A DNA stretch of 64,000 bases from Asaia bogorensis_B (GTDB lineage Bacteria > Pseudomonadota > Alphaproteobacteria > Acetobacterales > Acetobacteraceae), in NCBI RefSeq assembly GCF_900465315.1, contig NZ_UBIX01000010.1, one strand, 5' to 3'. Below are positions 43,263-52,799 of the stretch, in pieces. Numbering within the stretch: the first letter of the stretch is position 1; every line of letters begins with the position of its first letter. A model generated the notes under the pieces. That model had not been told where the DNA came from. It saw only the letters and a program-made list of their open reading frames with translations, and did no database searches. The translations under genes and the position numbers were made by a program.

Positions 43263-44387
43263 ATGAAATTCCAAGCTGACCGCACAACTCTGATCCGTGC
43301 CCTTGCCCATATCCAGAGCGTTGCGGAAAAGCGCAACACGATCCCCATCCTGGCCAATGTCATGCTCTCCATCGAGGGCAATCTCCTGCGTCTGACCGCT
43401 ACCGACATGGAAATTGCGGTCGTCGAGGAAGTGGCTGCCGAAGGCGCCCGTGACGGTGCAGTGACCGCCCCGGCCAGTGTCCTTTACGAGATCGTGCGCA
43501 AGCTGCCGGACGGCTCGGTGGTCGAACTTGATCACGGTGGCGGTGACGCCCCGCTGGCGCTGCGCGCCGGACGTTATGCCACCAGCCTGAATGTGCTTCC
43601 CGTTGAGGATTTTCCCTCAATGGTTGCCGGTGATCTGCCCTGCGAGTTCTCCATTCCGGCTGCGGTGCTGCGTGGGCTGGTTGATCGTACCCGCTTCGCT
43701 ATCTCGACCGAAGAAACGCGCTACTATCTCAACGGCATCTATTTCCATGTCGCGGAGGATGGCGAGACGAGCAAGCTGCGTGCCGTCGCAACGGATGGCC
43801 ATCGTCTGGCCCGCGTTGAGACCGATCTGCCTGCCGGGGCAGCCGATATGCCGGGCGTCATTATTCCGCGCAAGACCGTGGCAGAACTTCGTAAGCTTCT
43901 CGATGAGGGCGCTGGCACGGTGCAGGTCAGCCTGTCCGATACCCGCATCCAGTTCCGCGTTGGCGCTGTGATGCTGACCTCGAAGCTGATTGACGGAACG
44001 TTCCCGGAATACGAGCGCGTCATTCCGAAAAACAATGACCGTTTCCTGAAGGTGAACAAGCAGGCGTTCGCAGACGCTGTAGCCCGTGTCGCGGCGATTA
44101 GTCAGGAGCGCTCGCGCCCGGTCAAGCTTGCGGTGCAGACAAACCTGCTGACCCTTTCCGCCATCAGTCCGGACCAGGGCATGGCCAAGGAAGAGCTGGA
44201 CGAGACAAGCGTGTCCTATGATGGCCCGACGCTGGAGATCGGCTTTCAGGCGCGTTATCTCAATGATATCACAGACCAGATTGATGTCGAGGCCGAGTTT
44301 GCCTTCGCCGATAGTGCGGCACCGACCCTCGTGCGCGACACCAACTTGCCGACAGCGCTTTACGTGCTGATGCCCATGCGCGTCTGA
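43263..44387 (+). CDS. dnaN: DNA polymerase III beta sliding clamp
   Basis: 374 aa from ATG 43263 (MKFQADRTTLIRALAHIQSV). Clamp features are AEKRNTIPILANVMLSIEGN, TRFAISTEETRYYLNGIYFH, AVATDGHRLAR and a C-terminal PTLVRDTNLPTALYVLMPMR. Three repeats of about 120 aa make the clamp subunit. It tethers polymerase III and repair enzymes. A 33-codon 5' extension of the frame lies in the dnaA-dnaN gap and lacks family sequence. Confidence 0.97.
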   Translation: MKFQADRTTLIRALAHIQSVAEKRNTIPILANVMLSIEGNLLRLTATDMEIAVVEEVAAEGARDGAVTAPASVLYEIVRKLPDGSVVELDHGGGDAPLALRAGRYATSLNVLPVEDFPSMVAGDLPCEFSIPAAVLRGLVDRTRFAISTEETRYYLNGIYFHVAEDGETSKLRAVATDGHRLARVETDLPAGAADMPGVIIPRKTVAELRKLLDEGAGTVQVSLSDTRIQFRVGAVMLTSKLIDGTFPEYERVIPKNNDRFLKVNKQAFADAVARVAAISQERSRPVKLAVQTNLLTLSAISPDQGMAKEELDETSVSYDGPTLEIGFQARYLNDITDQIDVEAEFAFADSAAPTLVRDTNLPTALYVLMPMRV

Positions 44388-44407
44388 TTCGGGAGCGGGC
44401 CGCCTTC

Positions 44408-45514
44408 TTGCGTATCAACAGGCTCGTTCTCACGAATTTTCGCAATTACGAGCGTCTGGTCTGGACGCCGCAAAGCCGCCTCGTTGTGCTCACGGGTGAG
44501 AACGGGGCGGGCAAGACCAATCTGCTTGAGGCGCTCTCGCTTCTTGCCCCAGGGCGTGGATTGAGGGCAGCTTCCAACGCTCAGATCCAGCGTCAGGATG
44601 GTGGCCCATGGGGCGTTGTGGCCCGCCTGAATGATGTGGCGGGTGAGGGCATGGACCTCGCCACGGGTACCGACCCGGCTAATCCGGTCAGACGTGTTTT
44701 CCGCCTTAATAACGAGGTGATCCGCAATCAGGGGCAGATTGCGCCCTACTGCGCAGTCACATGGTTGACCCCACAGATGGACCGCCTGTTCAGCGACCCG
44801 GCTTCCGGGAGACGACGGTTCTTCGATCGCCTTGTTCTGGCGCTCGATCCCAATCATGCGCGCGAGAGCGCAGCGCATGAGCGTGCCGTAACCCAACGCA
44901 ACCGGCTTCTCGCGACTCGTCCGGGTCAGAAAAGCTGGCTCGATGCCCTTGAGGACAGTATTGCCCGCCATGCGGTGGCGCTGACCGCATCGCGCATGGC
45001 TCTTGTCGATGCGATGAACGTGACTGCGCTTACTGATGGTACGGGGTTTCCCGTCGCACGGGTGGCGCTGGAGTGCGAGATCGCGGCTGAACTGCATCGC
45101 AGGCCAGCGCTTCTGGTTGAGGATGGCCTGCGGGGGAAACTGGCTGCAGCGCGCAGCGAGGATGCGCAGCGCAGCACGACAAGTGTCGGCGCGCACAAGA
45201 CCGATTTCGGCCTTCAGGATGCTGCCAGTGGTCGACCAGCAGCCATGTCCAGTAGCGGTCAGCAAAAAGCCATGCTGGTTCATGTCATTCTCAACCATGC
45301 CGGCTTGACGGCATCACGAACAGGACGAGCCCCGTTTATCCTGCTCGATGAGCCCCTCAATCATCTTGATTTACGGCGGCGGGAGGCTTTGCTGGATTAT
45401 CTGCGTGAGCGGGACTTCGAGGTCTTTCTGACCGGGACGGACCGTGAGCAGTTTGCCGCGCTGGGTTCGGAAGTTGATTATCGCGGCGTGGCTGAAGGCC
45501 GGTTTACGGCCTGA
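44408..45514 (+). CDS. recF: DNA replication and repair protein RecF
   Basis: 368 aa. The start is TTG at 44408 (MRINRLVLTNFRNYERLVW), as no ATG or GTG lies in frame close by and the N-terminus fits the family exactly. Walker A is GENGAGKTNL (30-38), signature MSSSGQQKAMLVHVIL and Walker B APFILLDEPLNHLD. SMC-like ATPase that loads RecA at gaps with RecO and RecR. It is the last gene of the dnaA-dnaN-recF cluster; gyrB does not follow. Confidence 0.95.
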   Translation: MRINRLVLTNFRNYERLVWTPQSRLVVLTGENGAGKTNLLEALSLLAPGRGLRAASNAQIQRQDGGPWGVVARLNDVAGEGMDLATGTDPANPVRRVFRLNNEVIRNQGQIAPYCAVTWLTPQMDRLFSDPASGRRRFFDRLVLALDPNHARESAAHERAVTQRNRLLATRPGQKSWLDALEDSIARHAVALTASRMALVDAMNVTALTDGTGFPVARVALECEIAAELHRRPALLVEDGLRGKLAAARSEDAQRSTTSVGAHKTDFGLQDAASGRPAAMSSSGQQKAMLVHVILNHAGLTASRTGRAPFILLDEPLNHLDLRRREALLDYLRERDFEVFLTGTDREQFAALGSEVDYRGVAEGRFTA

Positions 45515-45935
45515 CTGGGCACCTGTTTTGTCACAGAATTGTAACAGTGAATCGCTGTCACGCGCCAAAGCGGCGTAAATTTGCAAATCAAGATATGATC
45601 AACTGTAACAGAAGTGATGAGTCCTTTCGTTGATTAGAGTGGTGTTTTATATTTCCAAAGAGGAAGATAATTATATATATAAAAAAATTTAATACCATCG
45701 GATTTTCGGAACTACAAAAACGAAAACCACATAATAAATAATAAAAATACTACATGTTTAGTAAAATAATAAGTGGAGTTTTTGGGATATATTCCACTTA
45801 TGCAGACTATATCATTGTAATTTTGCCGTGATTGCCACAATCTAGTCAATTCGAGAATTACATTGTTACTCATTGTTATAAATTTTTGGCGTATGAAGGG
45901 CGGGTATTGTAAGAACCAGAGGAGTAGAGGCCCGG
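45515..45935. other. AT-rich intergenic region after recF
   Basis: 421 bp that is far poorer in G+C than anything else in the host half, with long A/T stretches around 45660-45780 (for example TATATATATAAAAAAATTTA). I find no perfect DnaA box (TTATCCACA), only weak relatives such as TTATGCAGA at about 45797. No gene is seen. Possible roles are a DNA-unwinding element, a strong promoter for the gene at 45936, or foreign DNA. Confidence 0.6.
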
Positions 45936-47084
45936 ATGAAGATAGCGTTCCTGTACGTGGCTGAGCCTTATCAGTGCTATCACGTGGCCGCTGTTTCTTC
46001 CGCCCTGTCCCAGCTTCCGAATGTAGAAGTCACGGAGTTCGTGAGCTTTCCCGAGACAGCCCAGCATCTCGACCGCATTCGTAAAACGAACCAGCTGGGT
46101 GGTCATATTGTCCGCGGTACCCTCAGGATGCCCGCCCGCGCCACGCTGCTGCGTCGCTTGCGCCGTCTTGATGCAGAGCGCGAAGTCGTAATGCGCGCCA
46201 ATGTCGCGCAGCTTGAAGCTTTCGATGCTGTTGTCGCAACGGAGTATTCGGCAGGCTTACTGCGTGAAATGGGGCTTGAGCGACCGGCTCTGATCCTGAT
46301 CCAGCATGGTGCGGGAGATCGTGAGGTCAATGACGAGCATCTTATCCGCCAGTTTGATCTCTCTCTGGTCTCCGGACCTAAGATTGCTGAGGCATTTCTT
46401 GCCAAGAAGCTTGCCACGGCAGCACAGACCCGCATCATCGGGTACCCGAAATTCGATGCGGTCAATGGTGATCGGATCGTTCGCGGCTCGGAAAGCAGCG
46501 CGAGACCACTGGCCCTCTACAATCCCCATTACAAAAAGGGACTTTCGTCCTATCGGGATTATCTCGCGCCGCTCGCCGAGGCCGTTAATCGTCTCGACCG
46601 ATACGACCTGCTTGTTGCGCCTCATGTAAAGATTTTCCACAAGGATTTTGGACGGCGGCGCCGGCAGTTCGAGAAAGTCGTGGGGGGGAGGGTACGTCTC
46701 GATACAGCTTCCTCTTCGATGCTCGACATGACTCACACCGCGCGGGCGTCTCTCTATATTGGTGATGTCAGTTCTCAGGTTTATGAGTTCCTGATCACCC
46801 CGCGGCCCTGCGTTTTTCTCAACCCCCATGGGGTGGCATGGCGCGACAATCCCCATTTTCGTCACTGGACGCTGGGGGATGTGGTGGAGCGCCCGGAGGA
46901 CATCTACCCGGCTCTCGCGCAAGCGGAATCGCGTCACGTGCTTTACAGGGCGCGTCAGGAACGCGTCATACAGGAAACTTTCGGCTCGCAGCCCCGACGC
47001 GGCGCGTCTTATCGAGCCGCACAGACGATCCGCGACTTTCTGCGTGGTCAAGGGTCGCCGGTTGGCGCGGTTGCCGCAGCCTGA
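45936..47084 (+). CDS. CDP-glycerol glycerophosphotransferase-like / GT-B family protein
   Basis: 382 aa from ATG 45936 with GAGGAG upstream. The GT-B-like pattern has an N-terminal MKIAFLYVAEPYQCYHVAAV, then ALILIQHGAGDREV, TRIIGYPKFDAVNG, PLALYNPHYKKGLSSY and LLVAPHVKIF. The C-terminal part, MLDMTHTARASLYIGDVSSQ with a following VYEFLITPRPCVFLNPHG, is the sugar/nucleotide-binding end of this family. It is likely an envelope polymer enzyme. The AT-rich gap upstream sets it apart from recF. Exact substrate unknown. Confidence 0.65.
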   Translation: MKIAFLYVAEPYQCYHVAAVSSALSQLPNVEVTEFVSFPETAQHLDRIRKTNQLGGHIVRGTLRMPARATLLRRLRRLDAEREVVMRANVAQLEAFDAVVATEYSAGLLREMGLERPALILIQHGAGDREVNDEHLIRQFDLSLVSGPKIAEAFLAKKLATAAQTRIIGYPKFDAVNGDRIVRGSESSARPLALYNPHYKKGLSSYRDYLAPLAEAVNRLDRYDLLVAPHVKIFHKDFGRRRRQFEKVVGGRVRLDTASSSMLDMTHTARASLYIGDVSSQVYEFLITPRPCVFLNPHGVAWRDNPHFRHWTLGDVVERPEDIYPALAQAESRHVLYRARQERVIQETFGSQPRRGASYRAAQTIRDFLRGQGSPVGAVAAA

Positions 47085-47250
47085 CCCGGTCCCGGCTCTG
47101 GAACATCCATCCAAGACGGTATGAGGCTGGCGGATCGCTCCACCTGTTTCGCATCGTCAGGTATGGCAAACAGGTTAAATTCGTGACCGTCAGCGCATTC
47201 TCCTGTTTTCAACGCGGACCTCTTTGGTCTAAGAGGACGCGCCAACGGTG

Positions 47251-47269
47251 GGAAAGCCGCGGGCTTTCC
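47251..47269. other. hairpin in guaB leader
   Basis: Perfect 8-bp stem GGAAAGCC/GGCTTTCC with a 3-nt loop, 29-47 nt before the guaB start. It could regulate mRNA stability or translation; no T run, so not a terminator. Confidence 0.4.
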
Positions 47270-47297
47270 TGATTGATATGCGGGGAGGCTGCGGCAC

Positions 47298-48836
47298 ATG
47301 ACCACGACCAATGAAACACCAACCGGAATGGCTGGCGAACGGGTTGGTGACTTTGCCTCGCGCAGCGTGTCTCATGACCGCATCCGCGAAGCCCTTGCTT
47401 TCGATGACGTGCTGGTTGAGCCTGCCGCATCGGACGTGCTGCCGGCTCAGGCTTCCACGCGCACCCGCCTCACGCGGTCGATCGAGCTGAATATCCCGCT
47501 TCTGTCCTCGGCCATGGATACCGTGACCGAGGATGCGATGGCCATTGCCATGGCGCAGCAGGGTGGCATGGGCGTGATCCACAAGAACCTGTCCGTCGAG
47601 GAGCAGGCGGAGCACGTGCGCCGCGTCAAGCGCTTCGAATCTGGCATGGTTGTAAACCCTGTCACGGTCGGGCCTGAACAGACCCTGCGCGATGTGCATG
47701 CCATCATGGCCCAGCATGGCATCAGTGGTCTGCCGGTTGTGCTGCCGGGCAGCGGTGAACTGGTTGGTATTCTCACCAATCGCGACATGCGTTTCACGAG
47801 TGATCTGAACACGCCCGTGCGTGACATGATGACGCGCGAGAATCTCGTGACCGTCCGTCACGGGGCTGACGCCGCTGTGGCTCAGGATCTGCTGCACCGC
47901 CACCGCATCGAAAAGCTGTTGGTGGTAGATGACCAGAACCGCTGCATCGGTCTGATTACGGTCAAGGACATGGATAAGGCCGAGGCTCATCCCCTCGCGA
48001 TCAAGGATCAGTTTGGCCGTCTGCGTTGCGCCGCTGCAATCGGTGTTGGCGCCGACGGGCTGGCCCGCGCCGAAGCGCTGGTTTCGGCTGGCGTGGATAT
48101 CGTGATTGTTGATACCGCGCATGGTCATTCGCGCGGTGTGCTCGACACGGTGGCCACCCTGAAATCCCGCCATGCCGGTATTCAGGTCATTGCTGGCAAT
48201 GTCGCGACCCCGGAGGCCGCCCTTGCGCTGGCCAATGTCGGCGCCGATTGCGTCAAGGTCGGTATTGGTCCTGGCTCGATCTGCACCACGCGTGTTGTGG
48301 CCGGTGTAGGCGTGCCGCAGTTCTCAGCCGTCATGGAAACGTCAGCCGCCTGTCACGAAGCCGGTATTTTTGCCATTGCCGATGGTGGCATCCGCACCTC
48401 GGGCGATATCGTCAAGGCCATCGGTGCCGGGGCGGATGTTGTCATGATCGGTTCGTTGCTGGCCGGTTGTGAGGAAAGCCCCGGCGAGGTGTTCCTGCAT
48501 CAGGGGCGTTCCTACAAGGCGTATCGTGGCATGGGCTCGCTGGGGGCCATGGCACGTGGGTCGGCCGATCGCTATTTCCAGGCCGAGGTCAAGGACTCGC
48601 TCAAGCTCGTGCCGGAAGGGATCGAGGGCCAGGTGCCTTACAAGGGCAGCATGGCGGCCGTGGTGCATCAGCTCGTGGGTGGCCTGAAGGCGGGTATGGG
48701 CTATACAGGGTCGGCAACAGTGGCTGATCTGCAGGTGCGTACGCGGTTCCGGCGCATCACCAATGCCGGCCTGCGCGAAAGCCACGTCCATGACGTGACC
48801 ATCACGCGTGAAGCACCTAACTATCGCCAGGACTGA
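47298..48836 (+). CDS. guaB: inosine-5'-monophosphate dehydrogenase
   Basis: 512 aa. The IMPDH start is REALAFDDVLVEPAASDVLP. The CBS pair sits at about 120-235 (MVVNPVTVGPEQTLRDVHAI, VVDDQNRCIGLITVKDMDKA). The catalytic loop is VGIGPGSICTTRVVAGVGVP with the active Cys, then GGIRTSGDIVKAIGAGADVV. The flap is YRGMGSLGAMARGSADRYFQ. It oxidises IMP to XMP in GTP synthesis. GGGGAGG lies upstream; rsmB-like gene follows 23 nt later. Confidence 0.97.
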   Translation: MTTTNETPTGMAGERVGDFASRSVSHDRIREALAFDDVLVEPAASDVLPAQASTRTRLTRSIELNIPLLSSAMDTVTEDAMAIAMAQQGGMGVIHKNLSVEEQAEHVRRVKRFESGMVVNPVTVGPEQTLRDVHAIMAQHGISGLPVVLPGSGELVGILTNRDMRFTSDLNTPVRDMMTRENLVTVRHGADAAVAQDLLHRHRIEKLLVVDDQNRCIGLITVKDMDKAEAHPLAIKDQFGRLRCAAAIGVGADGLARAEALVSAGVDIVIVDTAHGHSRGVLDTVATLKSRHAGIQVIAGNVATPEAALALANVGADCVKVGIGPGSICTTRVVAGVGVPQFSAVMETSAACHEAGIFAIADGGIRTSGDIVKAIGAGADVVMIGSLLAGCEESPGEVFLHQGRSYKAYRGMGSLGAMARGSADRYFQAEVKDSLKLVPEGIEGQVPYKGSMAAVVHQLVGGLKAGMGYTGSATVADLQVRTRFRRITNAGLRESHVHDVTITREAPNYRQD

Positions 48837-48859
48837 CAAAAACTTGTAAGCGCGGGAGT

Positions 48860-50152
48860 ATGACTCCCGCCGCCAGACTTTCTGCTGCCATCGATCTGCT
48901 TTGCGCCATCGAGGCCGCTCCCCGCCGTCCTGCCGACGCAACGGCCAATAACTATTTCCGCGAACGCCGCTACATTGGTGGCGGTGATCGCCGGGTCATC
49001 TCAGCCCGCATATGGGACGTGCTGCGACAGTGGCGCCGCCTGCACTGGCATCTGCGCGACATCCCCGGTGGCCCGTCACCCCGCACGCTCTGCGCGGCGT
49101 CGCTCATTCTGGGCGGTGAGGAAATCGGCACCGTGCGCAACCTGTTCAACGGTGAGCGCTTTGCCCAGTCACACCTGACATCACGTGAGGATGCCGCCTT
49201 GGCTGCCCTCGGCGGGCGGGAGCTCAATCACCCCGATATGCCCCAGCCAGTGCGTCTGGAATATCCTGATTGGCTTCAGCCCTATCTCGAGCGCGCTTTC
49301 GGCGAGACGCTGGAGGCGGAGATGGCTGCGCTCGACAACGCGGCCCCGCTCGATTTGCGCGTGAACCTGCTCAAGGGACATCGCGACGAAGCCATCCGGG
49401 CGCTTAGAAACGAGCAGATCCTGGCATCACCGACGCCGCTTTCTCCCTGGGGACTTCGCCTGCCGGGGCGCCAGAACGTGACCGCCACGCAGAGCTTCCG
49501 TGAAGGCATTATCGAAATACAGGATGAGGGAAGCCAGCTCATCGTCGGAACGCTCAACGCGAAGCCGGGCGAGCGCGTTGTCGATTTCTGTGCAGGCGCG
49601 GGTGGCAAAACGCTCGCCATCGCCATGGGCATGGAGAACAAGGGCCAGATCGTGGCCTGTGACGTATCGGCACCCCGGCTTGAGGGCGCGGTCAAGCGTC
49701 TGCGTCGTGCGGGCGTCCATAATGTCGAGCGTCATCTGCTGACCAGCGGCGATAAATGGGTCAAGCGCCGTGCCGGCGCCTTTGATCGTGTGCTGGTGGA
49801 TGCCCCCTGTTCGGGCACAGGGACCTGGCGCCGCAACCCTGATGCCCGGATCCGGCTCGTCGAGCAGGATATCATCGAATTGCAGGCCAAGCAGGCCGAT
49901 ATTCTTGATCGCGCCTCGACACTAGTCAAACCCGGCGGGCGTCTGGTCTATGCAACCTGCTCGCTGCTGGCCGAGGAAAACGAAGCGCAGGTTGCTGCGT
50001 TCCTGGCGCGCAATGACCAGTTCGAGCGTGTCGCTGCGGGGGGTGACATGCTTCCCGAAAAGCTGCGCGGTGAATCCGGTTTTGCCCTGACCCCCTTGCG
50101 CGATGAGACGGACGGCTTCTTTGCTGCCGTGCTCCAGCGCAGGGCCGGCTAA
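48860..50152 (+). CDS. RsmB/NOP-family 16S rRNA (cytosine-C5) methyltransferase
   Basis: 430 aa. An N-terminal RNA-binding (NusB-like) part starts PAARLSAAIDLLCAIEAAPR. The SAM domain shows VVDFCAGAGGKTLAIAMGME and QIVACDVSAPRLEGAVKRLR. The two catalytic cysteines are in VLVDAPCSGTGTWRRNPDAR and YATCSLLAEENE. It makes m5C in rRNA (position 967 for RsmB). It is 23 nt after guaB, probably one operon. Confidence 0.9.
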   Translation: MTPAARLSAAIDLLCAIEAAPRRPADATANNYFRERRYIGGGDRRVISARIWDVLRQWRRLHWHLRDIPGGPSPRTLCAASLILGGEEIGTVRNLFNGERFAQSHLTSREDAALAALGGRELNHPDMPQPVRLEYPDWLQPYLERAFGETLEAEMAALDNAAPLDLRVNLLKGHRDEAIRALRNEQILASPTPLSPWGLRLPGRQNVTATQSFREGIIEIQDEGSQLIVGTLNAKPGERVVDFCAGAGGKTLAIAMGMENKGQIVACDVSAPRLEGAVKRLRRAGVHNVERHLLTSGDKWVKRRAGAFDRVLVDAPCSGTGTWRRNPDARIRLVEQDIIELQAKQADILDRASTLVKPGGRLVYATCSLLAEENEAQVAAFLARNDQFERVAAGGDMLPEKLRGESGFALTPLRDETDGFFAAVLQRRAG

Positions 50153-50203
50153 GGTTTTCCAGATCGTCTCATTATACGACCGGGCAGGGGTGAACGGGTT
50201 ATC

Positions 50204-52057
50204 ATGGCGCTAGCAATGTTTGTCGGGCTGCTTCTGACACTGGGGGCCGGGATCGGGGCGCAATGGGTGGCATGGAAGTTTCGTCTTCCCGCCATCGTGC
50301 TCCTTTTTGCTCTTGGCCTCATTTTCGGGCCGGGGCTTGGGATACTTCATCCTTCGGCGGCTCTCGGATGGATATTCCGTCCGCTTGTGTCCCTTCTGGT
50401 TGCCATCATCGTGTTCGAAGGCGGCTTGCTCCTCGACTTCCGCCAGCTGCGCGAGGCAGGCGAGGGGGTGACGCGCCTGACCATGCTGGCCCTGCCCATT
50501 TCCTGGGTTCTGGGCTGGTCGGCAGCGCATTACATTGCGCATATGGAATGGGGCGTGGCGGCGCTGTTTGGTGCCATTATCACCGTCACCGGCCCGACAG
50601 TCGTTCTGCCATTGCTGCGACATAACAAGCTGCAACCCCGTGTTGCCGCCTTTTTGCGCTGGGAAGCCATCATCAATGACCCGATTGGCGCCATTTTGGC
50701 GGCCGTTGTGTTGCAGGTGGTAGCGACACGCGTGCCGATCGGCACGGATGTCTTTCTCACCACGGTTCTACCCGATCTTCTGGCTTCAACGGCGGAATCC
50801 CTCGCTGTCGGTATCCTGCCAGCCTATCTGGTGCGTTATCTGTTTGTGCGCGACCTCATGCCAGAGCCGCTCAAGACGCCTCTGCTGCTCACGCTGGCGC
50901 TGCTGATTTTCAGCATCTGCAACATGAGCATGGAAGGCGCAGGCCTTGTGGGCGCGACCGTCTTTGGGATGGCGCTCACCAATCTGCATGTTCCCGGCCT
51001 GTCTGAGCTGCGGCGCATGAAGGAATCCCTGGTGGTTCTGGTGGTGGCCGTGCTGTTCATCATGCTGACCGCGGACCTGCATCGCGAGGTGCTGGCGCAT
51101 CTGTCCCTGCCAATCTGCCTGCTGACCGCCGCTGTCATGTTCGGCGTGCGGCCGCTTGCCATCTTCCTTTCCACCATAGGGACGGGGCTCAAATGGCAGG
51201 AGAGGCTGTTTGTCGCCTGGATCGCGCCGCGCGGTATTGTGGCCGCCGCTGTGGCTGGTGCCGCGGGGTATCGTATGACCGATGCCGGGTATCACAGTGC
51301 TGATCTGATCATGCCCGCCGTTTTCGCCATTATCGGCGGAACCATGATCTTTCACGGCTTCTCCCTCCGGCCGATCGCCCGTTATCTCAAGCTCACGCTC
51401 TCCAATGAACCGGCCCTTGCCATTGTTGGGGCTTCACCTTGGTCGATCGATCTGGCGAAATGCCTGAGCAAGAACGGTATTCCGATCCTCCTGGTCGATA
51501 ATCGCTCCAATACGCTTATCCCCGCCATGCGTCAGGGTGTGCCGGTTCTGCGCGCAGAGCTGCTCTCACAGTATGGCGAAGAGGCTTTGGAGGAGCGCCC
51601 GGCGGATTATCTGATCTCGACCACGGCCGATGCCATTTATAACGGGCTGGTCTGTGCTCATATGGCGCCCCATATGGGACGTCAGCGCGTGTTCCAGATC
51701 AGCCCCGGCGTGGCGCGCCTCGATTTCTATCACGGCCTCTCACGTGATGCCCGAGGCAAGCTACTGGGTGACCCGTCATGGAACTTCACCCTGATCGACA
51801 TGCTCTTCGACAAGGGGTGGCGGTTCGCAACGGCAATGGCCGACGAGGCGAGCGCAGCAAGCTTTGGAGCCGTGTCGAACCGTCTTGATTTTCTGTCGAT
51901 ACGCCGTGGCCAGTCGATCACGATACGCTCGGCGGAAGACGAGTTTCCCGTCAGTCCCGCCATTGGTGACATGCTGGTCTTCATGACACCCCCTGCACCG
52001 CCTGCCGAGGCGGAGCCCCTTGCCGCGCCAGTCGAAGGGACGCCGCTACCCGCATGA
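50204..52057 (+). CDS. cation:proton antiporter (CPA1/NhaP type) with nucleotide-binding C-terminal part
   Basis: 617 aa. About 12 hydrophobic segments occupy residues 1-390 (GLLLTLGAGIGAQWVAWKF, ALGLIFGPGLGIL, VTGPTVVLPLLRHNKL). The conserved antiporter core is RWEAIINDPIGAILAAVVLQ (ND motif). The C-terminal about 200 residues begin PALAIVGASPWSIDLAKCLS, a TrkA-N/RCK-like Rossmann segment. It exchanges Na+ or K+ for H+ across the inner membrane, plausibly useful in an acid-producing organism. It is 51 nt after the methyltransferase gene. Confidence 0.87.
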   Translation: MALAMFVGLLLTLGAGIGAQWVAWKFRLPAIVLLFALGLIFGPGLGILHPSAALGWIFRPLVSLLVAIIVFEGGLLLDFRQLREAGEGVTRLTMLALPISWVLGWSAAHYIAHMEWGVAALFGAIITVTGPTVVLPLLRHNKLQPRVAAFLRWEAIINDPIGAILAAVVLQVVATRVPIGTDVFLTTVLPDLLASTAESLAVGILPAYLVRYLFVRDLMPEPLKTPLLLTLALLIFSICNMSMEGAGLVGATVFGMALTNLHVPGLSELRRMKESLVVLVVAVLFIMLTADLHREVLAHLSLPICLLTAAVMFGVRPLAIFLSTIGTGLKWQERLFVAWIAPRGIVAAAVAGAAGYRMTDAGYHSADLIMPAVFAIIGGTMIFHGFSLRPIARYLKLTLSNEPALAIVGASPWSIDLAKCLSKNGIPILLVDNRSNTLIPAMRQGVPVLRAELLSQYGEEALEERPADYLISTTADAIYNGLVCAHMAPHMGRQRVFQISPGVARLDFYHGLSRDARGKLLGDPSWNFTLIDMLFDKGWRFATAMADEASAASFGAVSNRLDFLSIRRGQSITIRSAEDEFPVSPAIGDMLVFMTPPAPPAEAEPLAAPVEGTPLPA

Positions 52058-52094
52058 CGTTTCGGCCCTGTGATAAGCAGGGCCGAAACGGGCC

Positions 52095-52598
52095 CTAGTC
52101 CGGTCGGACCTCGATGCCGGCATGACCAGAGGCAATAACGCGGCGCAACAGGCGTTCCTCAAGGGCGATACAGCCCTCCGTCGCGCCGCTGGTGGGTGGC
52201 AGGTGCAGGAAAATGGCCGAGCCACGGCCTGGAACAGCCGGGCTGTCATTCCATCCCAGTACGACGCAGAGATCGTAGCAATGATCCTCGCGCCACAGCC
52301 TCTCATGCCGCGCCGGGTGAGGCAGCGTTATCTGGCGGTTGTAGTCAGGATGAGCAGGATCATCGCACCAGCCATCATCGGGCGAGAGCGCCTCGGTGCG
52401 CAACACAGTGACAGGCCTTGCAACGCGATCGGCCCGATAAAAGACGTGCCTGAATGGCAGGAAGCCTACAGGCGTTGCCATGTCACCCTCACTTTTATCC
52501 CGCCTCGTTCCGGCAGCGCCGATCAGGGCAGGGAGGGGCTCTCCGTCAAGGAGAAGGGTCGCGCGCGACCCGTTTGCGTGTCGCAGGATGACAGTCAT
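52095..52598 (-). CDS. L,D-transpeptidase (YkuD family)
   Basis: 167 aa from ATG 52598 (MTVILRHANGSRATLLLDGE); the frame extends to 52622. The YkuD motif is GSAIFLHLPPTSGATEGCIA, with the His and catalytic Cys present, and DKSEGDMATPVGFLPF earlier. There is no obvious signal peptide or membrane segment, unusual for a cell-wall enzyme, so a cytosolic or atypically exported form, or an N-terminus missed here, is possible. It would form 3-3 cross-links in peptidoglycan. It is convergent with the antiporter. Confidence 0.85.
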   Translation of the reverse strand: MTVILRHANGSRATLLLDGEPLPALIGAAGTRRDKSEGDMATPVGFLPFRHVFYRADRVARPVTVLRTEALSPDDGWCDDPAHPDYNRQITLPHPARHERLWREDHCYDLCVVLGWNDSPAVPGRGSAIFLHLPPTSGATEGCIALEERLLRRVIASGHAGIEVRPD

Positions 52599-52799
52599 GT
52601 CACAAACCTCACGTCTGAACATTAATTTATGATTAATTACCGTCTAAAGCTCGGTATCACGCCGGGGGAGGTGTCTGATCGGATTGGCGTTATCACGATA
52701 TCCGTGTAAGGCTCACGGGCAAAACAAGGGTCTTTCTTCCTTGAGAAGTCAGGTCTTGGCTCAGGGGTGTCGTCCCCAGCTGGAGAGAGAAGGTTATAC

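Noticed and set aside
45515..45935. Chromosomal origin oriC
   Set aside because: No perfect DnaA box is present, so it is reported only as an AT-rich region of unknown role.
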